Source: Siphonodentalium dalli
Lineage: Eukaryota > Mollusca > Scaphopoda > Gadilida > Siphonodentaliidae
Reading direction: 5' to 3'
DNA length: 64,000 nucleotides
Assembly: GCA_032622095.1 (NCBI GenBank)
Contig: CP136061.1
Coordinates: 264,462,077-264,526,076 of the forward strand
Notes under the pieces: generated by a model
The model's database searches: none
The model's input: only the letters and a program-made list of their open reading frames with translations
Told to the model about the DNA's origin: nothing
In this document: positions 28,890 through 38,600 of the stretch, one piece after another
Numbering within the stretch: the first letter of the stretch is position 1
Layout: each line of letters opens with the position of its first letter
Position numbers and translations under genes: made by a program

Positions 28890-30000
28890 TGTATATATGC
28901 TAACAAATTGAAGTCAATGTTTCAGCGTGGAATCTCCAGTCACGTAAACTGCAAAATAAGTGAAATTTCTGTTGATCATTCAAATTTGATAGCCCCCTTC
29001 TCGAGGCGGTGGTCTCGATCATGCATATACAATTTGGTTAAGGCTAAATAAAATATTACCTGTGTTTACAGTAACCCAAGCGCCACTACCATAGACCACC
29101 CGCCCCTAACCCATTTTATAAATTATTCAAATTCTTCTCCACGTAATTTTTTCCCCAACAAAATTATGTGCTCAAAAGAGAATGACTGTAGCAAACAAAT
29201 GCAAAAATTAAGATCAGTCAGTCGTAATACATTATCAAACCAATAGCCTGCTCATAAAATCATCTCTGCAACCTATCAATTCGATAAATCCATTTTTGTC
29301 AAATAATGATCAATATCAGGTCATTGGTGGAAACACTATAAATTACAGCCCGTTTAGATAAAAATTATATAATAAAACCAATTACCGCCCGCCCCTCTAT
29401 GTTATGATCTTGTTACCATAAAAACAGGTATAATTTTTTTTAGCCTTAGTGATGCAAAGAATAAAATAATCCAAGATGGCTGCTGGTGGCAGAAAAAATC
29501 GGACCGTAATCCGATTTGAACTTGACCTTGTAGGGTAGGTCGGAAGCCGGAAACAAAGATATTTTTTTGGTTATGCCTAACGTATATCAAATGTATCTGG
29601 CAAAAATCATTACAAACAATTTGGCGAACTAAATTACAAAATATAAATAGTAGCTGTAGACAAATACATTATTCATTTTTCCTGCATAGCCCTCGAGTGG
29701 ACCCAAAATTTAGTCGACAAACTACCTGTTCAGATTCTGATGAATATTTATTCAGACTTTTCTGAGACAGGGTGACATATTTTGAGAATGTCCTAGGTAG
29801 TATATATATAATAAAATAAAGGTATATGCATGTTACAAGCATGTGGGGCCCTGTGGCTGGAAACAGCGATAAAATGTTAGTCGTCACTTAGCACGGAGTC
29901 AACATTCATATTAAATGAAACTTCATCAGAAAATTTGGATAATTTTGATTGGACTTGTTTCAGTTGTTTTTTGTATTTTTTAGCCCGATGGAGACACATA
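28890..30000. other. Transposon-derived spacer without genes
   Basis: No gene is recognised. A short phrase at 29460-29490 (AATCCAAGATGGCTGCTGG) recurs at 31668-31686 with the same neighbours (GATGCAAAGA... or CATGCAAAGAG...), indicating a shared dispersed repeat. Confidence 0.35.
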
Positions 30001-30004
30001 TATG

Positions 30005-30449
30005 CTAATATTGTGCCTTGAAACGCTTACGTTTCTCATCTTCAATCATTTTGAGGGCTTTTGGAAGGCACAAATCTTTTGTGGGGAAAACATCTGCAAA
30101 TTTTAAATGCTTTTTGACACAATTTGAGGCATAAAAATTATCCTGCATATCAGAAAAGAGATCTGTTTCCAAGGATTCGAGGCCTCCATCTGAATTGATT
30201 ATGTTACAAGAGACCAGAGGTGTTTCGGTATTGATATCAATACTTGATTTACTACATGACGCAGTACTTATACTGCTGCTCAAAGACTGCTCAGCCTCCA
30301 AACTTTCCCCTCCTGTACATGTATCTGGTACATCTGAACCCATGTTACCCTGCCCACTTTTCAACTCTTTTTGTATTACTCGTTTTCTGTCCCTGTTCTT
30401 TCGCCTCCAGGTTCTTTTCTGCTCTGCAGTCTTCCTTCCAGGCATAATC
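30005..30449 (-). CDS. Unknown basic-N-terminus protein, probable exon
   Basis: A 146-codon frame begins MPGRKTAEQKRTWRRKNRDR, strongly basic and nuclear-localisation-like. It continues Ser/Thr-rich and acidic, and ends in another Lys/Arg-rich helix (KALKMIEDEKRKRFKAQY). A good splice acceptor (TTCATAATTTCAG) lies 3 bp before the ATG, and a donor-like GTAAGC lies near the end (complement of 30025-30030), so this may be one exon of a longer transcript. It lies 1.4 kb upstream of the CACTA transposase on the same strand and could be the second protein or first coding exon of that element, but I find no direct link. I do not recognise the family. Confidence 0.45.
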
Positions 30450-31016
30450 TGAAATTATGAACAAAATAATGGTGTCTTACATGATGCATGTACAGTTAAA
30501 GAAATTTGCCTCAATTTGGAATGGATATATTGGGATTTAGATACCATACCGGTAGTCTAAATCAGACGGAGCACACACAACTACTCTCGGGCTCCAAATA
30601 AAAGTGCAGGCCCCAATAATAGTGCAGGGGGAAATTCCATTGAAAGTTAATAAAAGTGCAGACCCAAATAATAGTGCAAGGGAAACTCTGAGCAAAACAA
30701 CAACTGTTAAACATATTATTTGTACAGTTCATGTAGGTCAAGTATAGGAATCAACATAGTATGATAGTACGGTATGTGTCATGTGGTGTTTTATTCAGTG
30801 TTTAAATGTGCACATGTGTGTCATATATTTGAATATGTACATGCATAAAGATATAAACTCATCATTTTGGTATCAGAGTCATATAGAAATCTTGTTGATA
30901 ATTTGAGGTAAATTTTTTAATCAAATATTACGGACTCTGGTGCGACAATTTAATGCCAACAATGACATGTTTTCTCCTCGTTGCAACATAAGAAAATGAG
31001 AAATGGGTATAGCTCA
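30450..31016. other. Spacer with short AATAATAGTGCAGG repeats
   Basis: The phrase CAATAATAGTGCAGGG or a close variant occurs twice at about 30614-30680, with AATAAAAGTGCAG words between. Otherwise nothing is recognised. Confidence 0.35.
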
Positions 31017-31026
31017 ACTTCCGACT

Positions 31027-31384
31027 AAGGCTGTCATGATTATGGGTTTTTTGTATTCGACAATCGTTCGGCCAACACTTAATTATACATATATGTCATT
31101 GGCCCAAGGTCAAATAAATTGGACTACATGATGGTGTGCCGCGGAAACAGAACTGCAAGCCGAACGGCTCCCTTTAGTCAAGTACCATAAAGTGACATTT
31201 TCCGTCAAGCTACATGTATATTGTATAACTACGATTCGCAGGAATAAATAAAATATATTTACACATTTAATTTTCCGGTCAGGATACCATACAAAAAATG
31301 ACCAATTAATTCATGATCAAAAATAATAATCGATTTTCGACCCGGCTGAGGAATAGTCGAATAACGATTAATCGTGACAGCCGT
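31027..31384. mobile_element. hAT-like MITE with a perfect 10-bp flanking duplication
   Basis: The ends are AAGGCTGTCATGATTA and the complement of TAATCGTGACAGCCGT (14 of 16 match). The direct repeat ACTTCCGACT flanks on both sides (31017-31026 and 31385-31394). The 358-bp element has no ORF. The ends look like hAT, whose duplication is normally 8 bp; two further matching bases by chance, or a Mutator-like origin (9-10 bp), are both possible. Confidence 0.75.
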
Positions 31385-31644
31385 ACTTCCGACTTTGTCT
31401 GAGGTTAGCTAAAAAGTACAGTTAAACTAACTTAGTACACCATATAGAAAAATTTAACTCATCAAAATTGGATGTTCGTAGAAGTATTCTTTCTATTTTT
31501 CGCCAGATGCAGTAACACTTCTTTGACCCTTACTGAAGAATACTGAAAGGAGAGAAATATGTAATTGCTACAATGTAAATCACGCAAATAGAACCAATTT
31601 TCCACTATCGTTGGACTAACTACGATATACCGGTATACAAAGGA

Positions 31645-31856
31645 TTTAGTCATGCAAAGAGTAAAATCCAAGATGGCTGCTGGCGGCCATGTTTTTTGAC
31701 CCCAAAATGACTCGTTCCCATCTACATGTTATTGTTAACATCCATGACAAATTTCATGAAGATCTGACCAACGGTACGATCTGTAGCCCGCGCCAAAGGA
31801 AATTGTTGACGGACACACAGACACACGGACGCCAACACATGGCAATAGCTCAAACT
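31645..31856 (+). mobile_element. Retroposon-like 3' fragment
   Basis: The sequence CCAAGATGGCTGCTGGCGG, then CCATGACAAATTTCATGAAG, then ACGGACACACAGACACACGG and GGCAATAGCTCA resembles the conserved 3' tails of invertebrate non-LTR elements or derived SINEs (inference from wording). It is cut at 31856 by the next MITE. It shares its start with 29455-29490. Confidence 0.4.
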
Positions 31857-32307
31857 CAGCCCTGGGAATTAAGGAAAATTTCCTAGCTGAAAGAAATCGG
31901 CATAGGCGAAAACAGATTTTACCTAGGCAATTTTGCAACAATATTGCCATCTCAAATCAATGATTCAATAATAACCTGAAATGCTTAGTTATTATGAGGA
32001 ACATTATTTCCAGGCCATTACTCAACATATATGTACAATTCCACAAATCATCTCCAAAATAAGTGTCCTTATACCAGGTAGCTAGTTAATGGCCCAGTGC
32101 CATGGAAACAATTGTAGGACAATATATGTAAAGAGTGATTTAAAGAAGTCAATTTGGCTAAAGAGGTTCTATTTCTGATAGACAGAAATCAATTTTAGTA
32201 ACCCAATGAACTTGTTTTACCTAGGAAATAGAATTGCCTAGGCAAACCGATTTTGCCTGTGCTTTTACCTAGGCATTGCCTATTGCCTAGGCTAATTTCC
32301 AGGGCTG
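31857..32307. mobile_element. MITE with CAGCCCTGG ends and CCTAGGCAA words
   Basis: The ends are CAGCCCTGGGAATTA and the complement of TAATTTCCAGGGCTG. A 6-bp direct repeat CAAACT flanks it (31851-31856 and 32308-32313). The inside has many CCTAGGCAA/TTGCCTAGG palindromes near both ends. It probably uses a hAT-type transposase, though a full 8-bp duplication is not seen. It was inserted into the retroposon fragment to its left. Confidence 0.65.
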
Positions 32308-32522
32308 CAAACTTACAAAGTAAGTTGAGCTAAAAACTCTATGCTAATATCGTATATATATAATAATATATATATATACATGTACTCATTTATAGTTATA
32401 GATTATGTAATTTATGCGTACTTGTTTTCAATGCAGATACAATTTTGAGGCCTGCAAATATACTAGTAAGTTCAATTCCCAGTTACATGTACCAACTAAC
32501 ATACAACAAGAAAACATGTTAA

Positions 32523-32997
32523 CAGAAGCGGACTGGGCCAAAAAACCTGCCGGGGAAATAGAGCTGCAACGATTCATCGTGATTTCGATGTATCGCGATA
32601 CGCTTTCACACGATACACGTATCATATCATGTGAAGTGTATCGCTATACACAATTGTCACAATTGTAGGTCATTGTAAGCAAAAATAACCCATATTTACT
32701 GTGTTTTTTTTTTAGCAATTTAGGTAGAAAATCTTTGCAAAACATAGTTTTTGCGCATCATGATATGTACTAGTATCGTATCATTGGTCATGTATTGTGA
32801 TACTTATCATATCGTGACAAAGTGTATCATTGCAGCCCTACCGGGAAATGAATATAATACCGGCCCATCTGGGAAATTCCAACTGCACCCCCTTGAATCA
32901 GAATCTGTTTGGGCGGGGGGGGGGGGGGGTGTCCACCTTGTCAAATTCCAACTGTACCCCCCCCTGAATTAGAATATGATCCGCCAGTACGCCTCTG
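32523..32997. mobile_element. hAT-type non-autonomous element with 8-bp TSD CATGTTAA, host of a nested MITE
   Basis: The ends CAGAAGCGGACTGG and the complement of CCAGTACGCCTCTG are flanked by perfect 8-bp duplications CATGTTAA (32515-32522 and 32998-33005), diagnostic of hAT transposition. The family is shared with 37974-38903. The inside holds TTCCAACTGYACCCCC twice and a long G run at 32917-32928. It is interrupted by a second hAT element (32559-32840). It inserted into the last codons of the SGNH-like ORF. Confidence 0.85.
32559..32840. mobile_element. Nested hAT MITE (TAGRGCTGCAAYGAT ends)
   Basis: The ends TAGAGCTGCAACGAT and the complement of TATCATTGCAGCCCTA are flanked by CGGGGAAA and CCGGGAAA, an 8-bp target duplication with one mismatch. 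The 282-bp interior is rich in TATCGTATCAT-like words. It lies inside the element at 32523-32997, so it is the younger of the two. Confidence 0.8.
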
Positions 32998-33767
32998 CAT
33001 GTTAATACCTTGCGAATTGAAACAAACTGCAACATAGCTCCACGAATAGTAGCTATGTACTTCAACATGCCTGCCTCGTTGAAATGTACTCCATCAGACA
33101 GCAAGTGGTCATGTTTTTTTGGAAACTTCCGATGATCCCAAAATTTCAAATTAAATCCAGGTAAATTACTGAATATTAATTTTAATTTATTGTTGATAGT
33201 ATTGACTGACAAATTGAAATCAGTCACTGTCATTCTATAAGGATTGTATTTTGAGTGTAACTGAGTCCGCTGGAAAAGCTCCACAAGGAAAATTACATTC
33301 ACAGAGGGTTGTAGCAGCAAACTCATAGAAAATATTAACAATTTTTCAACTATTACTGGTACTGGCTCAAGATATTGCGTGATATCATTTGTTCCACATT
33401 GGATTATCACACATTCAGGACGAAAATCCTCCAATACTGACATAACGATTCCACAAACATCGTCAATTTGGCCACCGTTCAATGCAACAAATCTGATTTC
33501 GCAGTCTGTTGAATCTAACCACAAATAAGCCGAGAAGTCTGCTGTTGGTGGAACCCATCTCCTGTCCTGATATAATCCCCTATTGTAAACAAATGAACCT
33601 AAACGAGCCATGAAAGAATGTCCCAACAACAACACTTTTCTAGCCATTTTCACTCGATCGCAGACAGGCCCATAATCCCGAGTTCCAAAATGGCGAATAC
33701 CAGGCAGTATGCGTAAATCAGTACGACCACCCACAGTGACAACAAAACAAAAGCGATGCTGAGTCAA
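32898..33767 (-). CDS. SGNH/GDSL hydrolase-like protein, 3' end replaced by transposon
   Basis: In this 289-codon frame the core (residues 41-235) has the SGNH hydrolase blocks: catalytic Ser in LLLGHSF (Ser51), block II Gly in NGGQID (98-99), block III GTND (125-128) and block V SDGVH (Asp225, His228). All catalytic residues are present. Met41 directly before the core (MARKVLLLGHS) is a likelier start than Met1. Such SGNH-like ORFs are common in invertebrate genomes, both as lone genes and as ORFs of retroelements, and here there is no adjacent RT to decide. The last residues (after RKVLTC) are encoded by the hAT insertion at 32523-32997. Without it the frame would stop six codons later. The true substrate is unknown. 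Confidence 0.65.
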   Translation of the reverse strand: MTQHRFCFVVTVGGRTDLRILPGIRHFGTRDYGPVCDRVKMARKVLLLGHSFMARLGSFVYNRGLYQDRRWVPPTADFSAYLWLDSTDCEIRFVALNGGQIDDVCGIVMSVLEDFRPECVIIQCGTNDITQYLEPVPVIVEKLLIFSMSLLLQPSVNVIFLVELFQRTQLHSKYNPYRMTVTDFNLSVNTINNKLKLIFSNLPGFNLKFWDHRKFPKKHDHLLSDGVHFNEAGMLKYIATIRGAMLQFVSIRKVLTCRGVLADHILIQGGVQLEFDKVDTPPPPRPNRF

Positions 33768-33769
33768 TA

Positions 33770-34130
33770 GTTTAGTTTACCTGTCAAATTCAGGACAAAT
33801 CATTTATAAATGATATATTTATGGGATGGGGAGGATGTATATCCATCTAAAATACCAAATCACTTACTTTGAACAGTTGAAGTCTTGGAGAAATATATAT
33901 TTTTAGGAATCTGTGAGTTGATCTTGAAGACCTGATCCAAATCAGGGTGAAAGTAAACAAGGTCATTGAATTTGAGGCGTGAACTTATGGCACCACGTTT
34001 GGCATCATCGACCTTTGACCCCAAAGATATCACTGTCGATATGCGTCTAAATTCGCATAAATAAATTAGTTGTTGAAATTATATATTTAAAAACAATATA
34101 TATATGTAACTCGATATAAAATTAGAGGGA
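33770..34130. other. No recognisable feature
   Basis: AT-rich spacer between two divergently oriented ORFs (SGNH-like on the minus strand, 34134 ORF on the plus strand). A TATATATATG stretch lies at about 34098. It could hold promoters for either, but no element can be assigned. Confidence 0.3.
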
Positions 34131-34133
34131 TAA

Positions 34134-34583
34134 ATGTCCAGTAGGATTTTTTTCTCTTTCCGAGAACGTATAATTTCTGCGAACCGAATTCGAATCGCGC
34201 GCCAATTCCGCGTCCTTTCTTCTTGGAACTGGAGCTTTGTGGAATCTGAAGAAAAAAAAATGTCTTCTGAAAGTTTAAACGTACATTATGTAGATACTAA
34301 TTCCGATAATAATTCGGATGATGAGACGACGTGCAGTAACTCCGAGCCGGAGTCAGCAACTGGGTTGCAACTTAAACAGTTTCTGACTAGTCTCAGCCAT
34401 AACTTTTCCAGGAAGTATTTTGCCGAATCCACGACTTCTTCGCCACGGTATGGATCTTTAACGTGCGCACATTGTTGCACACGAGACAGCCATTGGCGTC
34501 GGCTCCCGATCCGACGGTGTGCCAAGTGTAGTGTCATCCCTGGTCATGACATTACTTTATATAATGGACACATGCCATTCTGA
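34134..34583 (+). CDS. Unknown small protein, acidic/Ser-rich with a CxxC pair
   Basis: A 149-codon frame. A later Met at residue 43 (MSSESLNVHYVDTNSDNNSD) starts the more protein-like part, and the first 42 residues may be untranslated. The middle is acidic and Ser/Asn rich. The C-terminal 45 residues hold CAHCC and CAKC, a possible small zinc site (C-x2-C, 20 residues, C-x2-C). It ends HMPF. No family is recognised; it could be a lone exon or a transposon-derived ORF. There are no repeats inside it. Confidence 0.35.
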   Translation: MSSRIFFSFRERIISANRIRIARQFRVLSSWNWSFVESEEKKMSSESLNVHYVDTNSDNNSDDETTCSNSEPESATGLQLKQFLTSLSHNFSRKYFAESTTSSPRYGSLTCAHCCTRDSHWRRLPIRRCAKCSVIPGHDITLYNGHMPF

Positions 34584-34589
34584 GAATAA

Positions 34590-35600
34590 TTTATAATTTA
34601 CTGCTTGGCGATAAGTGTGTAGAATTTTAATCCCTAATAACGAAAACCCGGAGTGCTATATATATATATATCTCTCGTTTAAAATTTGATTTTACGTGAT
34701 ATTTTTCAATAGTATAATAATATTCAATAAAACCGTATATCGCGGTGTTAACTGTTATTTTGGAAAAATCGCGGTTTTTAAAAAAAGTCAATACTGCCGA
34801 AACCCTACTGTCTAGTCTGTCCAAGTCCTGAATCCTTTAGTACGGCCTAGAGCCCGTACTTGTGTAATGACCTTCGCGTCCATAATTCTTAACTATTTGC
34901 TCGTTCAAATGTGCGTAGTAATGTTATAATGCGAAGTTAGGAAACAGTAAAAATTCAGTCATCCGTAGCTTCATTTAAACTCCACCAAATGTCATACTTT
35001 CATTTTTACATATTCCGTAACCTTCAATTCATCCGTCTGTAAAATCTCACCTCGCCACATACAGTCATTCTTCTCAAATATCATAAAATGCATTTACGCA
35101 CTTTTCAAATTCGATTTCACCGGAAATCTCGCTCGCGGCTCGCTCGTTACATATTCCATTTCATCATCTTTCATTCCCATATTACGTAAATAATACAAAA
35201 GTTCATATGCTCACACTTACCATTTTTATGCCTCATATCACGCTTCAACTAAACAGTAAGGTCTCATCTCATGACAACATCACATTTTCACGAATTTTGT
35301 CAACATTTATTTTGTCAATTCTATTCAGTTGTTCTATTCAGACAAATCTGGAAGCAAGGTCACGTGATCACTATTTTTGCAACGGCGTACTAACTTGCTG
35401 GGTAAAATAGCAGACGCCTAACAAACAGCAATACACATTATTCATTTATCATATTAATGTCTGAGTTCATAAGAATGTGTTTATCATTGTTGATAATTGT
35501 GCATTTGCATTCGTGTTTGATTTGTATTTTTAATCATAATTGTTGTTAGGGAACTATTTCGTCGCACGTGCGTAGGGTATTTGTTTACTGCGCAATACGC
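34590..35600. other. Intergenic region upstream of the five-exon gene
   Basis: AT-rich sequence. The paired words CGGTGTTAACTGTTATTTTGG and AAAATCGCGG near 34744 look like transposon relics. No ORF with support. The last few hundred bases before 35688 should hold the promoter of the next gene. Confidence 0.35.
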
Positions 35601-35687
35601 CGTAAATTACAATTTATCTAAGTTTCCAAGTGATCTTACTTATTTCCTATCAATTAAATCTCAGATCTGATTAGCTTTACCTTCACT

Positions 35688-38600
35688 ATGGTGAGTGCAG
35701 GGAGCAGGTATATAGATTGGTGGAGAAGTGGTAAAATATGATTTAGCAAGTTAGGGCTGAGGCTGAAAGTTGGGTTAATTGTGGCTGGTGAGATAGGCCT
35801 AGTTATTATGGTCATTGGAATTTGGATTAATTAAAGTTCTTGTTTTAAACTTGTAAATACAGTTCACTTTTTAATTTTATTTTTGACTTTTTGGTTTAAT
35901 TTAAGGACAGTTAGGACACGCTCAAATAAATCTTCGGAAATATTTCACATGAGACAAGTCAAACATGTCTAAATACTTGTACATGTGTATACTATAGTGC
36001 CCCGTAAGCCTGTTAAGTGTTATTCAAATTCAATAGTTTTTTTAATTTTAATTTCTTACACAATAATATTACTTTCAAGTACCGGTAATTCAGAGTCGAG
36101 CTTGCTTTTATTTTTTTAAATGCATGAAAAATGTACTCATAACTTGAAGCCCATTAATATTCAAGTGTCAAATTAAATACAATACTCCAAGTATACCTGA
36201 GCTGCTGAGCATAACAAAATTGAGGGCAACCCATAAAGAGATTGCCTTAGAATTGTATTTGGGCAACTGGAAAATATATACCTTTTATAGTATTATCAAT
36301 GCCTACTGTCAACTTAATATACATGTACCTTCACTACCTTGATATCTCCCACATTGATTATTTACAGGTAGCGATCCAAGGGGCCTACAAGCAGCAGGTT
36401 ACTCTGGGCAATGAGTGGCTCTGCAAAGCCAATGGAAAGAAATTACAGTATGTACCCTTTTTTTTTAATTTATCTGCTTCGAGTTTTAGTTTTTGTTACT
36501 TTTTTGTTACTTGATCAATTTTTCACAATTATGCATTAACGTTAGAATGTTAGTACACCAAATGTTTGTATTAAAGTTGCACAGAATAATATATCACATT
36601 GGCTGATTTAAAAATATACTCGACAGTACCGTATGAAAAACAAAGACATGGCAAAGGTACCCTTTTTAAATGGTGGTATACTGCATGTCCAATGTGTGAT
36701 GATACATGTATCTCATTTCCATTATAATTATTATTTTATAGGATCGATAGTCCCCAAAACAAGGATGTAACTGACAGAGTGACGGAAATTGTCAGAGGCT
36801 GGATGCCAGAAGCTAATGCAGCTAGCATAACAGGTTTGTACTTGTAAAGGGAAATTGTCATGCTAATTAGTACTACCCCAGACGCCCTTCCACAATCCGA
36901 AGGAAGTTTAGAAATTCAAAAGGTGAGAATATTGTTACACACCTATTGAAGATGTGCAAAATATACATATACGGCAAAAAAAAAAAAGTTTTGGTTCACG
37001 GGCGCCGCTTCAAATTTTACCGGCAGTGTCGATCGTTTTTATACCATTTTCATTGATGACAGAAAAAAAGGAAAATCCAAATTTGTTTGGGGGACATGAA
37101 TGAACATGTTATAGCAGATTAGAAACCATCCTGGTCAGTTATATGGGGTACTTTGAGACGCATATGTATGACACTTTTCTGTGACGACAGAAAACAAATA
37201 TTTGAAATATATTTTTTGAATTTTTTTTCAATCATGAATGAACATGTGATAGCTAACTTAAGAATTACCTGCATCACTTATTTTGGTTATTTTAGACCCA
37301 AATCTACCACTAGAAAATATGAATTTAAAAAATCTGTTTTAATTCAATTATCCTTGTAATGTTTGTATCAGAGAATTTCAATTTTACAGAAAAAAGTGAA
37401 GCAACCAATCAATGATGGACAATTGCAAAAAATGTTTCAATAGGTTCTTGATACCATGTTTAAATTTCTTACCAAAGGCTCAAGATTATAAGCTCGTTTC
37501 GGTATAGAATATATTCCTTTATACGGAAAATAAAAATAAAACCCTCCCTTCCTCATCGATTTGAAAAAAAAAATTGCCCGTGAACCAAACCATTTTTTTT
37601 GGGGCCTACCGGGGCCTCCGATATTATCGCGATATTTCTTTGATGCATATATATTATTTAGTCAACAGCGCAGCATTTGGTAGGATATATAGTGAGAATA
37701 GTCTTTCCTTATGTTTCCCGTGCCAGGTAAAAGTACATAATATGTTGGCTTATATGCAACAAGCGGATAATGTGTATGGTGAAATTGTACTTACCAATTT
37801 GTCACAATTCAAGCGTATTCAATTCAGATAATATCATCTTCTTTTCTTGTCTTCTAAAAACAATGCCAAGGCCAAATTGATTAATATTTGTCCCTTTTCC
37901 ATGTCTTCATGTTTAAACTACCCAACGAACGAGCATTTTATTCTAACCCCAAACTCTGAGAAATTGGTACTTACAGAGGTGGACTGGCCGGTCGGGAGAC
38001 TGGGAAATTTCCCGATGGGCCGGAGGCTGGAAAAATTCTGATTCCACGTGATTTTCTATCAAGCGAGAATCCGAGGGTTTTTTAACGGTTTGGGGGGGGG
38101 GGTATATGTGGTTGGGCGGCCCCAACCACAACTTGGGCTGCAAATGAAACTGATGTGGGCTGCCACATGTGTTGTTTAACTTGCAGTGTATCCAATAAGA
38201 TGGCACTCTTCTCACACGACGGCGTCTGAGATTGTCCCGATTGTAACCATATTTGGCCTATATATATATATAAATATATATCACCTGAGAAGCGGAAAAC
38301 CGGCAAGGAAAGACAGAAGTTACCTAAATTTGGAAGTTTGCAGGTTCCCCGTGTGAGCATAATGTGACGTTCGGGGGGGGGGGGGCTAATCGAGAGACCG
38401 GGAAAATTCCGGACGTGGGCCGCCACATGTGTTGTTTAACCAGCCGAATTAATCTCGAGATTCCAGCTGTAAATCCAAAAAAAATCTCACGCACCCCTCC
38501 CCCAATTGAAATTTACTACAAAATAGGAACGTTTCAGTTGATGCCAGTCTAGATGCTAGGATTTGTGATTTTCTTGTATAGTTTTCAAAATGTTCTCACC

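Noticed and set aside
34627-35410. Small ORFs upstream of the five-exon gene as a first exon
   Set aside because: No in-phase donor joins them to the exon at 36368, whereas the ATG/GTGAGT at 35688 does.
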